A DNA stretch of 64,000 nt from Paenibacillus marchantiophytorum (GTDB lineage: Bacteria; Bacillota; Bacilli; Paenibacillales; NBRC-103111): contig NZ_BMHE01000011.1 of assembly GCF_014640555.1 (NCBI RefSeq), positions 114,360 to 178,359 on the forward strand, in the 5' to 3' direction. Position 1 is the first letter of the stretch; each line of letters opens with the position of its first letter. The position numbers and the translations under genes are program-made. This document shows positions 56,599 through 64,000 of this stretch, one piece after another. The notes beneath the pieces are model-generated. The model had not been told where the DNA came from, did no database searches, and was given only the letters and a program-made list of their open reading frames with translations.

Positions 56599-58032
56599 TT
56601 AGTGTACCGCATTCATCGTCGCATGCTTAACGATGACGCGGCGGATGAAGAACGCCACGGCTAGCCCAATGACGGATACGATTGTCGCGAACAAGAACAC
56701 GTTCTGGGAACCGAGCATCATAGCTTTAGCCATCTCGACCGGCTCACTCGGCACAGATGAGCTGGTTAAATACTTCTCCATGCCACTAGTGAGGATGCTG
56801 ATTGCGATTGCCGTGCCGATCGCACCTGCGACCTGTTGCAGCGTGTTCATGACTGCCGTTCCATGTGGGTAAAGTTCCGGTGGAAGTTGGTTAAGTCCGT
56901 TCGTCTGCGCCGGCATCCAGACCATGGAAATACCAACCATGAGACCAATATGCAAGGTCACGATAAAGGCTACAGAAGACGCAACGGTTATGCTGGAAAA
57001 GAACCATAACATCACCGCTACGATAGCGAGCCCCGGAATTACAAGCCACTTAGGTCCATACTTATCGAACAAGCGTCCCATACGCGGCGACAAGATACCG
57101 TTCAATGCGCTGCCCGGCAGCATCATGAGCCCGGTAGCGAACGCGGATAGTTTCATCCCGTTCTGCAGATACATCGGCAAAATAATCATGCTCGATAAAA
57201 TGATCATCATACACGTCAGCACAAGAAGCAGCCCCACGATAAACATCGGGTACTTGAAGACGCGCAAGTTCATCATCGGCTCGCGCATGAACATCTGGCG
57301 CAGCGCGAACAATACAAGTGCGATAAGGCCGATGACAATTGAAGCGAGCACGATCATGCTGCTCCAGCCTCCCTGTCCTTCGCCCGCCTTACTAAAACCA
57401 AAGACTACGCCGCCGAAGCCTATTGTTGACAAAAGAATAGACAAGGGATCAATGCGGGGTCTCGTGACCTCGGTGACGTTATCCAGATATTTCAATCCGA
57501 TCAACAACCCTATGACCAAAAACGGAAGAGACAACCAGAAAATGTAGTGCCATGTTAAATATTCAATTAAAAGACCCGCCACAGTTGGCCCAGTTGCTGG
57601 TGCGAACATAATGACTAGACCAACGAAGCCCATCGCTGCCCCACGCTTCTCCGGAGGGTAGACCACGAGAATCGTATTAAACATGAGCGGAATCAATAAT
57701 CCCATGCCGGCTGCCTGAAGAACGCGAGCAACCATGAGCATTTCGAAATTGAGCGCAAGCGCTGCAATCAATGTCCCAACGATCGAGCTTGCAAGCGAAA
57801 GAATGAAAAGCTGCCTAGTCGTCAGCCATTGCAGCAGTAAACCTGTCATCGGCATCAGAATACCGAGAGTCAGCAAAAAGCCTGTCGTTAACCACTGAGC
57901 AGTCGCGGCCGAAATCTGGAACACGTCCATTAAATTACTAATCGCTATGTTGAGTGCCGTCTCGCTGAACATGCCTACGAAGCCGCAAATGAGCAGCGAC
58001 GCCATTATAGCTCGTGTATTGTATTGCTTCAA
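56599..58032 (-). CDS. EmrB/QacA-family (DHA2) MFS exporter
   Basis: 477 residues, fourteen predicted helices. ALNIAISNLMDVFQISAATAQWLTTGFLLTLGILMPMTGLL carries the family signature; MVARVLQAAGMGLLIPLMFN and GFVGLVIMFAPATGPTVAGLL (motif C) follow. It should export lincosamide-like or other hydrophobic drugs with protons (LmrB-like). A TTG at 58032 is used as start, preceded by GAGAGGGAAG at a rather long distance; the ATG of MASLLI ten codons in is an alternative. Confidence 0.92.
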   Translation of the reverse strand: MKQYNTRAIMASLLICGFVGMFSETALNIAISNLMDVFQISAATAQWLTTGFLLTLGILMPMTGLLLQWLTTRQLFILSLASSIVGTLIAALALNFEMLMVARVLQAAGMGLLIPLMFNTILVVYPPEKRGAAMGFVGLVIMFAPATGPTVAGLLIEYLTWHYIFWLSLPFLVIGLLIGLKYLDNVTEVTRPRIDPLSILLSTIGFGGVVFGFSKAGEGQGGWSSMIVLASIVIGLIALVLFALRQMFMREPMMNLRVFKYPMFIVGLLLVLTCMMIILSSMIILPMYLQNGMKLSAFATGLMMLPGSALNGILSPRMGRLFDKYGPKWLVIPGLAIVAVMLWFFSSITVASSVAFIVTLHIGLMVGISMVWMPAQTNGLNQLPPELYPHGTAVMNTLQQVAGAIGTAIAISILTSGMEKYLTSSSVPSEPVEMAKAMMLGSQNVFLFATIVSVIGLAVAFFIRRVIVKHATMNAVH

Positions 58033-58198
58033 ATGAATTTCACTTCCCTCTCCTGTGAACTATTTTGAATAGTTCTTTATCTATTTGGTTCCCGCTATAA
58101 AATACAACAGAGTGTGCACTTATACAAGACCAAAAACAAATTAAACTATTTTCTACCTTTCAGTCCTATAAAAAATCCTTCCCCTTGATTTAAGTCAA

Positions 58199-58227
58199 TG
58201 ACCAGTCATACTCCTCCTAATTATAAT
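58199..58227 (+). promoter_or_regulatory. Putative promoter with TGACCAGTCA palindrome
   Basis: TATAAT (58222-58227) is 17 bp from TGACCA, which is part of the 10-bp palindrome TGACCAGTCA (58199-58208). The site lies between the exporter and the DUF4386 gene and may bind a regulator. Confidence 0.45.
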
Positions 58228-58259
58228 GAAAATAAACAATCTCAATAGGAGGCTATCTT

Positions 58260-58979
58260 ATGACTACCTCAGTAAAAGAAGTATCGTATCAGCGAAAATC
58301 TGCATTAATTGCTGGTACATCGCTTATCATCATGGCTCTTGCCTCATTTTTTTCCTACGGCTTTGTCCATGAAACTCTTGTGGTACAAGGCGATCCCATC
58401 GCCACATTCAACAACATCGCGTCATTAAACAACCTTTTCAAAGCTGAAATCTTGGGGTGGGTCATCATTCTGATCTGTGACTTCGTGGTCGCCTGGGCTT
58501 TCTATATCTTCCTTAAGCCAATTCATCAAAGCCTTTCATTGCTTGGTGCATGGCTCCGTCTTACCTATTCGACGATATTAGGGATCGCTATAATGAACTT
58601 GATATTTGTGCTGCTTCTCTCGAAACATACCAACTATTTATCCTCATTTCAAATCGAACAAACGCAATCACTTATGATGCTATTTCTTGAAGCGTTTGAA
58701 TCCATCTGGTCTATTGGTTTGATCGTTTTTGGCGGGCATCTGTTGATTGTCGGCTATGTCACTTTCAAATCGGACAGCATTCCTAAAGTTATCGGCATTG
58801 GATTGTTGCTTGCTTCAATAGGCTATATGGTCATTCACCTAAGTAAAACGTTTCTTTCACAATATGATGCGGCAATTGCAATACTTAATCTTGTATTTAT
58901 GCTTCCAATGATTATAGGAGAACTGGGCTTTGGGATATGGCTGCTGCTCAGAGGGGGAAAACTCCCCAAAGGTGCATGA
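58260..58979 (+). CDS. DUF4386-family membrane protein
   Basis: 239 residues with six predicted helices. The start (YQRKSALIAGTSLIIMALASFFSYGFVHETLVV) and FKAEILGWVIILICDFVVAWAFYIFLKP match the DUF4386 family of unknown function. TAGGAGG precedes the ATG. It is convergent with a Crp/Fnr-type regulator gene only nine bases away. Confidence 0.82.
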   Translation: MTTSVKEVSYQRKSALIAGTSLIIMALASFFSYGFVHETLVVQGDPIATFNNIASLNNLFKAEILGWVIILICDFVVAWAFYIFLKPIHQSLSLLGAWLRLTYSTILGIAIMNLIFVLLLSKHTNYLSSFQIEQTQSLMMLFLEAFESIWSIGLIVFGGHLLIVGYVTFKSDSIPKVIGIGLLLASIGYMVIHLSKTFLSQYDAAIAILNLVFMLPMIIGELGFGIWLLLRGGKLPKGA

Positions 58980-58987
58980 CAATCCAC

Positions 58988-59572
58988 CTAAAAATCACTG
59001 GCATTGACCCGCTTCTTGATTCTACTTAACGACTCAGGCGTAATACCAAGATAACTTGCCAATTGGTGCTGAGGTACACGATTGACTAGATGGGGTCTTT
59101 TTCGCAATAGCGCTTTGTAGCGTTCTTCAGGTGCAGAAGCAATAAATGAACTCAATTCATCTTGAACCTCACCGAGGTTTTCTTCTACCATCTTGCGTAT
59201 CATAGTTTCCAATTGTGCGTGTTTGTGAAATATGTCCATTTCGGCATCAAAATCACCAACAACCAATGTACAGTCTTCGAGACAAGTTAAGGTGTAAGCA
59301 GATGGCTTATTGGGTTGATGACGATTAAAAATCGAGACTGCTTGCTCTTCTGTGTAGAAATTGGAAGTGACCTCTTTTCCCGTTTCATTTATCGAATACT
59401 GCCTTACACATCCCTTCAATACGAAATAACATTGATTAGGAACATCTCCTTGTCTAAGGAGCATTGTTCCTTTTTTATATTCCTCAATAAGAATCTCTTC
59501 AGCGATAGCCCGTTGCTCCTCATCGTTAAGAGATGTAAATTTCGTCATATACTTGAATAATATGCTTTTCAT
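58988..59572 (-). CDS. Crp/Fnr-family transcriptional regulator
   Basis: 194 residues. A cyclic-nucleotide-binding-like beta-roll covers about residues 20-120 (GTMLLRQGDVPNQCYFVLKGCVRQY), then a dimer helix and a C-terminal helix-turn-helix (VPQHQLASYLGITPESLSRIKKR). No iron-sulfur cysteines of Fnr are present. Ligand and targets unknown. Confidence 0.88.
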   Translation of the reverse strand: MKSILFKYMTKFTSLNDEEQRAIAEEILIEEYKKGTMLLRQGDVPNQCYFVLKGCVRQYSINETGKEVTSNFYTEEQAVSIFNRHQPNKPSAYTLTCLEDCTLVVGDFDAEMDIFHKHAQLETMIRKMVEENLGEVQDELSSFIASAPEERYKALLRKRPHLVNRVPQHQLASYLGITPESLSRIKKRVNASDF

Positions 59573-59659
59573 TTTCCTCTCCTTTCATTTCGAATATGAA
59601 GTTAGTAGGGTTAGTCTCATCTTATCAGAATCTCTTATTGATAGCATAAATTTAGATGC

Positions 59660-59695
59660 AAAGAGTCCCGATAGATTACTCTACTGGGACTCTCC
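59660..59695 (-). terminator. Hairpin between phosphoesterase remnant and regulator
   Basis: AGAGTCCC (59662-59669) and GGGACTCT (59686-59693) pair perfectly around a loop with an inner short stem. The following T-run on the minus strand is weak. Confidence 0.5.
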
Positions 59696-59762
59696 GCTGC
59701 TCATATTGGATATCAAGGAGGCATAATGCGCAAATCTGCATAATACCTTCTCTGTTAAGTCT

Positions 59763-60180
59763 TTAAACTAGTGTTACAACAGTTATTTCCGGTCGACACA
59801 TAAATCGAATTGGACGAACCGAAGACAGCGGTCCGATTAGCGGAAGCCTCACTTGACCACCGTGACTATGACCTGAGAGTTGCAAATGGACGGGTTCAAG
59901 AGCTGCAACATCGGCAAAATCTGGTGCATGGGAGAGCAATAGCACCCACTCGTCCTTTTTCACCATCTGCATAGCATTCTTTAGATCAGGAACACCCTCC
60001 CACATATCTTCAACCCCAGCAATCCAAATCGATTGAGCCCCTTTTTGCACCCTAATACCTTTATTACGCAAGCAGTGGAAACCAGCATCCTCTAGAACAC
60101 CCACCACTGCATCAGCATCCCCATAGTAATCATGATTGCCAAGCACAGCATAATTACTATTTACAATTTTCAATAGCTGT
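59763..60180 (-). pseudogene. Decayed calcineurin-like metallophosphoesterase
   Basis: The frame retains AVLGNHDYYGD, ADAVVGVLEDAGFHCLRNKGI, LLLSHAPDFADVA and LQLSGHSHGGQVRLP, the C-terminal metal motifs of YkuE-like phosphoesterases. The N-terminal DLHxG/GDxxD metal half is missing. After LPLIGPL it jumps to IRFMCRPEITVVTLV, so the usual YGRKYVxGLY segment is deleted. Loss at both ends indicates a dead gene. Its start runs into the tail of the lipoprotein gene at 60181. Confidence 0.8.
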
Positions 60181-60627
60181 CTACTCCTGAACTTGAACAA
60201 CAATACTACCATAAATTTTTTCTCCAATATACGCATCTAATCTCCAAAGACCAGGAGAAGGTAGTGACATTAGTGATGGAATGTGTGCGTCAGCCCCATT
60301 ATTAGGTCCACCTATTTGGGCTTCTGATAGAACTGTGATTTGTTCTCCTGTATCTTTACTTGTGCCTAATACTTTTAATGGACCTTGAAGTTCTTCAACC
60401 TTCCCCCAAAAGTGCCACATATATTTTTGTTTTTTGTTCGGGTAAAAACGGGTCACTTCACTGTGATTATAGATAAACCCCAATCTTCCTTCTTGTCCAA
60501 TCATGGTATATGTTCCTGAATTAAACAAAGGACTTATATCCCATTCTTTGTTTTCGGGAACTGGCTTCTCAGTTATACATCCAGCTAGGAAAAGAAATAT
60601 GAACAAAACACTCGCTATTAATCGCAT
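60181..60627 (-). CDS. Small lipoprotein, DUF4871-like
   Basis: 148 residues from the ATG at 60627 just after GGAGG. Lipobox at Cys17 (LFLAGC). The body has a WDISPLF.SG.Y.MIG..G.LGFIYN motif, KKQKYMWHFWG and a C-terminal PSLMSLPSPGLWRLDAYIGEK. The immunoglobulin-like pattern suggests a small beta-sandwich; function unknown. Paralog of the protein encoded 18 bp upstream. Confidence 0.75.
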   Translation of the reverse strand: MRLIASVLFIFLFLAGCITEKPVPENKEWDISPLFNSGTYTMIGQEGRLGFIYNHSEVTRFYPNKKQKYMWHFWGKVEELQGPLKVLGTSKDTGEQITVLSEAQIGGPNNGADAHIPSLMSLPSPGLWRLDAYIGEKIYGSIVVQVQE

Positions 60628-60657
60628 TACATCCTCCAATAGGTCAAAGTCGCAACC

Positions 60658-61102
60658 TTAATGAACTTCTACAACCACGCTACCGAATAATTTTTCATCT
60701 ACATGAGCTTCTAGTCTCCATAAACCTTTTGAAGGTAAAGTCATCAAAGATGGCATTCTACCTACCTTATCATTATCTTTTATAGCGGTATTCGGAATTC
60801 CGATACTGCCCTCAAATACATTTACTTTTTCTCCATTATTTTTGCTAACTCCGATAATCTTTACTTTTTGACCAAATAATTTTTGTGTTTCTTGTGGTTT
60901 TTCCGCCCAAAAATGCCACATATATTTTTGTTTTTTACCGGGATAAAACCGAACTACCTGTGTATCGTTATAAATAAATCCGATTTTACCTTGTTCACCT
61001 AACAGAATAAAATCACCGTTTTTAAACATGCTGCTTACTTGCCATGAATCGTCTAATACGTTAGGGCTTTCCTTAATCACTGCGTTGGTATCCGTTTTAG
61101 AA
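60658..61102 (-). pseudogene. DUF4871-like paralog with deleted lipoprotein signal
   Basis: The body (140 residues from 61080) parallels the lipoprotein at 60181-60627 throughout: KKQKYMWHFW, MPSLMTLPSKGLWRLEAH. Upstream in the same frame one reads C-S-K-T-D-T-N-A, a typical lipoprotein mature start, but its signal peptide is absent. A perfect AGGAGGT and ATG-ATG at about 61115-61120 open a frame that stops after seven codons. A small deletion appears to have removed the hydrophobic signal and shifted frame. A truncated cytoplasmic product from an internal start is possible. Confidence 0.7.
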
Positions 61103-61332
61103 CAATCTCAATCTCATCATGCCACCTCCTATGATTAGATGAATGTTTGGCCACTATATGCTCTAAACTTATCATAATTACCATTTTTTAACAATAAAAA
61201 CCACTAGCCTGACCGACAAAAAAATTCAACTCTACTAAATATGGCATTATTTGTATTATTATGCCGACATGTGTATGATAGTGAAAGAATAATTACTATA
61301 TTTGGTAATAGAAACAATATGGAGGGAATCAA

Positions 61333-62772
61333 ATGAAACGTTGGATGTGTACACTCGCGGCCATTGCAGTAACGGCCTCACTGACAGGCTGTAATTTTTC
61401 GGGGGAGGCTGACGGTACTTCGAGAGAAGCCGGATCGCTGAAGAAGCTGGGGAAAGACGAGAAAGCAACGATTAAAGTGATGTATTATGACAAGAATTCC
61501 TTTTACCAACAATACGGTAATCTTTTTATGGCCAAAAATCCGAATATTGACGTAGAAGTAATCTCCAATCAAAGCATTTATGGAGCAGGCCAAGATCCTC
61601 AGGAAGCGCTAGATAAACTCATCGAGGAAGAAAAGCCGGATATTATCCTCGTTAACGGCACCGACCAACTGGAAAAGTTCGTACAAAAAGGACGTCTGTA
61701 CGCGCTGGATGATGTCATTAAGCAGGATAAATTCGATATAGAGAATATCCTCCCAGCTACATTGGAAACGATTAAGCTCAAAGGCGAGGGCAAGTTATAT
61801 GGACTTTCACCGGATTTCTACAGTCAGGCTCTTTACTATAACAAGGACCTATTCGAGCAGTATGCCATAGAGCTTCCCAAAAATAAGATGAGCTGGGAAG
61901 ATGTCATGAATCTCGCCAAACGATTCCCGACTGATGGTCAGGGAGATCAGCGAATTTATGGATTTTCCGCTTATTCTTACATGCGTGAAGGAGTCGCCTA
62001 TGAATATATGAGCAGCATCGGCACGACGCTGGGTCTGTCTTACATCGATCCTGAGCAGATGAAGCTGACAATCCAGACAGATGCCTGGAAGAAGGCACTG
62101 CAGCTTACCGTCGACTCATTGAAATCCGGTGCGCTGTACATGCCCAAAAATCAAAACACCGATGCTAATGCGCCTCGCATGTTCGAGGACTATCTCAAAG
62201 AAAATTTATTCGCCATAGGCAAGGTTGCGATGACGGTTGACGGCAACTATATGATGCAAAACCTGCAAGAGGCCAAAGACCGCCTGAAAGATGTTAAGCC
62301 TGTCAATTGGGATATCGTCACCGTTCCCGTTGATCCTCAGAATCCGGACTTTTCCAACTCAGTATCCGTATCCAATGTATTCGGTATCAATGCCCAGTCT
62401 TCCAATACGCGGGCAGCGTGGGAATTCATTAAGTATATTAACAGCGATGATTTCGCTAGAGTCATGTCCAAATCTTCAAACAGCCTGATGACCCGTACCA
62501 CTTACTCCAAAGAGAGGGATGGGCATAATCTTGAGCCATTTTATCTCCTGAAACCTAATCCTGACAAGAGCTATAAAGGCTATGAGAAAATTCCAGTTGG
62601 CTTCTACCAACCATTCAGTACGCTTGCCAATCAAGAAATTCAAGCCGTCATGGACGGGAAGAAATCAGTTGATGAGGCACTTAAGACGATTCAAGATAAA
62701 GGACAAGAACAGTTGCTTCAAGCCAAACTAGCTGATGAAGCGCAGAAAAAGGCTCAGTCCGAGAAGAAGTAA
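61333..62772 (+). CDS. Orphan extracellular solute-binding lipoprotein
   Basis: 479 residues, lipobox at Cys20 (SLTGC). Family 1 binding fold (KPDIILVNGTDQLEKFVQKGRLYALDDVI, LYGLSPDFYSQALYYNKDLFEQY, AAWEFIKYINSDDFARVMSK). No permease or ATPase genes lie beside it; it is flanked by pseudogenes and an MBL gene. It may serve a distant importer or act as a sensor subunit. TGGAGGG precedes the ATG. Confidence 0.92.
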   Translation: MKRWMCTLAAIAVTASLTGCNFSGEADGTSREAGSLKKLGKDEKATIKVMYYDKNSFYQQYGNLFMAKNPNIDVEVISNQSIYGAGQDPQEALDKLIEEEKPDIILVNGTDQLEKFVQKGRLYALDDVIKQDKFDIENILPATLETIKLKGEGKLYGLSPDFYSQALYYNKDLFEQYAIELPKNKMSWEDVMNLAKRFPTDGQGDQRIYGFSAYSYMREGVAYEYMSSIGTTLGLSYIDPEQMKLTIQTDAWKKALQLTVDSLKSGALYMPKNQNTDANAPRMFEDYLKENLFAIGKVAMTVDGNYMMQNLQEAKDRLKDVKPVNWDIVTVPVDPQNPDFSNSVSVSNVFGINAQSSNTRAAWEFIKYINSDDFARVMSKSSNSLMTRTTYSKERDGHNLEPFYLLKPNPDKSYKGYEKIPVGFYQPFSTLANQEIQAVMDGKKSVDEALKTIQDKGQEQLLQAKLADEAQKKAQSEKK

Positions 62773-62873
62773 AGCCAAGAGGCTGCCGAATATGCATAAC
62801 GGCTTCACCCCCACTTAGAGACCCGCATCTTCAAAGCAACAAATCCTGCTGTGGGAACTACAGGACTCAACCA

Positions 62874-63527
62874 CTATAATGCTCGAATTTGATCATTCAT
62901 TCTTCCCTTACTTAGTCCACCGTGATAACATATGACAGATTCAATGTTATCATCCTGATATTTCTGCAACGAGAGTCGGGCTTCCTCTACATCAGGTGTA
63001 GTTGGCTCATGAATGCCTTCAAGTTTTCCGTTAACACTATACATCGAATCCCCAGCAACTAGCGTTTTACTTCTTCTCAAATATAGGCTGATATGACCGG
63101 GAGTGTGCCCAGGCGTGTGAATGACTCGAATTCCACCGCAAAATGCAAGTTCCTGACCATCGATCAAAGTATTGTCCACCCTACCCTTGGGTGGATTTTT
63201 TATATGTCCGTCTTTTAGAAGAGGCAGTTCCCCTTGAATATAAGGTTTATCCAGTTCGTGTGCGTATACCTGAACGTTACTGCCACACTCCTGCAAAATC
63301 TCAGGCAGGCTTCCGATATGATCTATATCTTGATGTGTCAAAATCACAACTTTCACCATGTCGAGCGACACTCCGACCTTCTTCATAGTCATTCTCAATT
63401 CTTCAATTTGCCCTGGGAATCCGGTGTCTATTAACACCGCCATTTCGTGATCCCACAAAAGGGTTGGGTTGATTATATGCCCGCGAAAGTCCAGTTCAAG
63501 CATGTGAACACCATTCGCAATTTCCAC
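62874..63527 (-). CDS. MBL-fold metallohydrolase
   Basis: 217 residues from the GTG at 63527, nine bases after AAGGGAG; an upstream ATG at 63572 has no site. Zinc motif LTHQDIDHIGSLPEI (HxxxDH variant THQDIDH), TPGHTPGHISLYL (His) and LVAGDSMYS (Asp), with ICYHGGLS as last ligand. A hydrolase of the glyoxalase II/lactonase superfamily; substrate unknown. Confidence 0.9.
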   Translation of the reverse strand: MEIANGVHMLELDFRGHIINPTLLWDHEMAVLIDTGFPGQIEELRMTMKKVGVSLDMVKVVILTHQDIDHIGSLPEILQECGSNVQVYAHELDKPYIQGELPLLKDGHIKNPPKGRVDNTLIDGQELAFCGGIRVIHTPGHTPGHISLYLRRSKTLVAGDSMYSVNGKLEGIHEPTTPDVEEARLSLQKYQDDNIESVICYHGGLSKGRMNDQIRAL

Positions 63528-63600
63528 GTTATTCAGCTCCCTTATAAGTATGGCTATTAAATAGGACGGCATGTTTCATGCCTACACACAAATATTATTG

Positions 63601-63641
63601 TACGTAAAATTATATTATTACGTAAATGATTTATTTGTCAA
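63601..63641 (-). promoter_or_regulatory. Promoter with TTACGTA repeats upstream of the MBL gene
   Basis: TTGACA (63636-63641) and TAATAT (63612-63617) are 18 bp apart on the minus strand. TTTACGTA occurs twice, once in the spacer and once just downstream of the -10, each with a TACGTA palindromic core: probable repressor sites. Confidence 0.65.
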
Positions 63642-63776
63642 CAACATACGTTCACCGAACCAAAGTAAGAAAAGCGGCTTTGCCGCTCTAAGAGATGAGC
63701 GTCTTCATAGCGGTTTTCAGCAATCTAGCAGATACTAGTTCCCTTTGGGCTTGCAATGGCAGAGAGCGTCGCGTGA

Positions 63777-63907
63777 AAAGGAACTATGATCCGCTAAATG
63801 GCGGGAAATGGGGTAAACGTAGCATGAAAGGGAACTGAGATCCTCTATTTAAGCGAAACCTGCTGATTCTGACCGGGAAATGGTGAAATAGCGGATCGTA
63901 GTTCCCC
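63777..63907 (-). repeat. Inverted copy of the 38228-38361 repeat
   Basis: About 130 bp. Read on the minus strand it follows the 38-kb copy with most positions identical: GGAACTACGATCCGCTATTT, CACCATTTCCCGGTCAGAAT, CTTAAATAGA, CTCAGTTCCCT, CCATTTAGCGGATCATAGTT. Family A half-elements continue to the window end. No gene lies in 63642-64000. Confidence 0.8.
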
Positions 63908-64000
63908 CTGGTGTGGAATATGGCGGTTTTCAGAATGATAGCGTACTGTAGTTCCCTCAAACTCGCGATCATGACACATTCTGCTAGTATCGTGGCTTGA

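Overview
The window looks like chromosomal DNA of a Paenibacillus-type bacterium (Bacillota). Three things point there: an S-layer-homology (SLH) surface protein, many LplB/LplC-type sugar ABC importers without their own ATPase together with lipoprotein binding proteins, and strong AGGAGG-type ribosome binding sites with frequent TTG/GTG starts. No rRNA, tRNA, insertion sequence, prophage or CRISPR array was seen. The identification is inference; no database search was run.

Left part (1-12 kb). Two minus-strand operons carry paralogous right-handed beta-helix proteins. One paralog (1-1884, cut by the window edge) has a twin-arginine export signal and follows a sugar-type binding protein, two permeases and a zinc-motif-lacking MDR dehydrogenase. 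The other (7057-9147) has no signal peptide and follows a GNAT acetyltransferase. The leaders of both operons carry a matching pair of about 20-bp direct repeats, so they probably share one regulator. An MFS exporter with a perfect 12-bp palindrome in its promoter spacer follows, then a large SLH protein with six DUF5018-like repeats (12011-14485).

Middle part (15-38 kb). Genes here encode a divergent GAPDH-like enzyme, an AraC regulator divergent from two Gfo/Idh/MocA dehydrogenases, NADP-type glutamate dehydrogenase, and a TetR regulator with a paired SMR exporter. A six-gene minus-strand operon (31723 to 25166) combines a PotABCD-like importer with a nucleoside hydrolase and adenine deaminase and is probably for purine nucleoside salvage. 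Also present are an MpsC/DUF2294 protein, a DrrAB-like exporter, a lipoprotein FAD oxidoreductase and a GGDEF protein abutting a DinB remnant. The long spacers are filled with at least three dispersed intergenic repeat families.

Right-centre (39.6-56.4 kb). This is a glycosaminoglycan (chondroitin sulfate-type) utilisation locus. It has an exported chondroitinase ABC-like PL8 lyase, two near-duplicate binding proteins, two permeases, a GH88 unsaturated glucuronyl hydrolase, three Cys-type sulfatases, a PHP/DUF3604-like protein and a divergent ROK regulator. Only the lyase and the binding proteins carry export signals. The logic therefore appears to be: cut outside, import sulfated unsaturated oligosaccharides, then desulfate and hydrolyse inside. 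No sulfatase-maturating enzyme and no transporter ATPase is encoded here.

Right end (56.6-64 kb). An EmrB/QacA-type exporter, a DUF4386 membrane protein, a Crp/Fnr-type regulator, a decayed metallophosphoesterase, a pair of DUF4871-like proteins (one has lost its lipoprotein signal), an orphan binding protein and an MBL-fold hydrolase lie here. An inverted copy of an intergenic repeat from about 38.2 kb occupies the edge.
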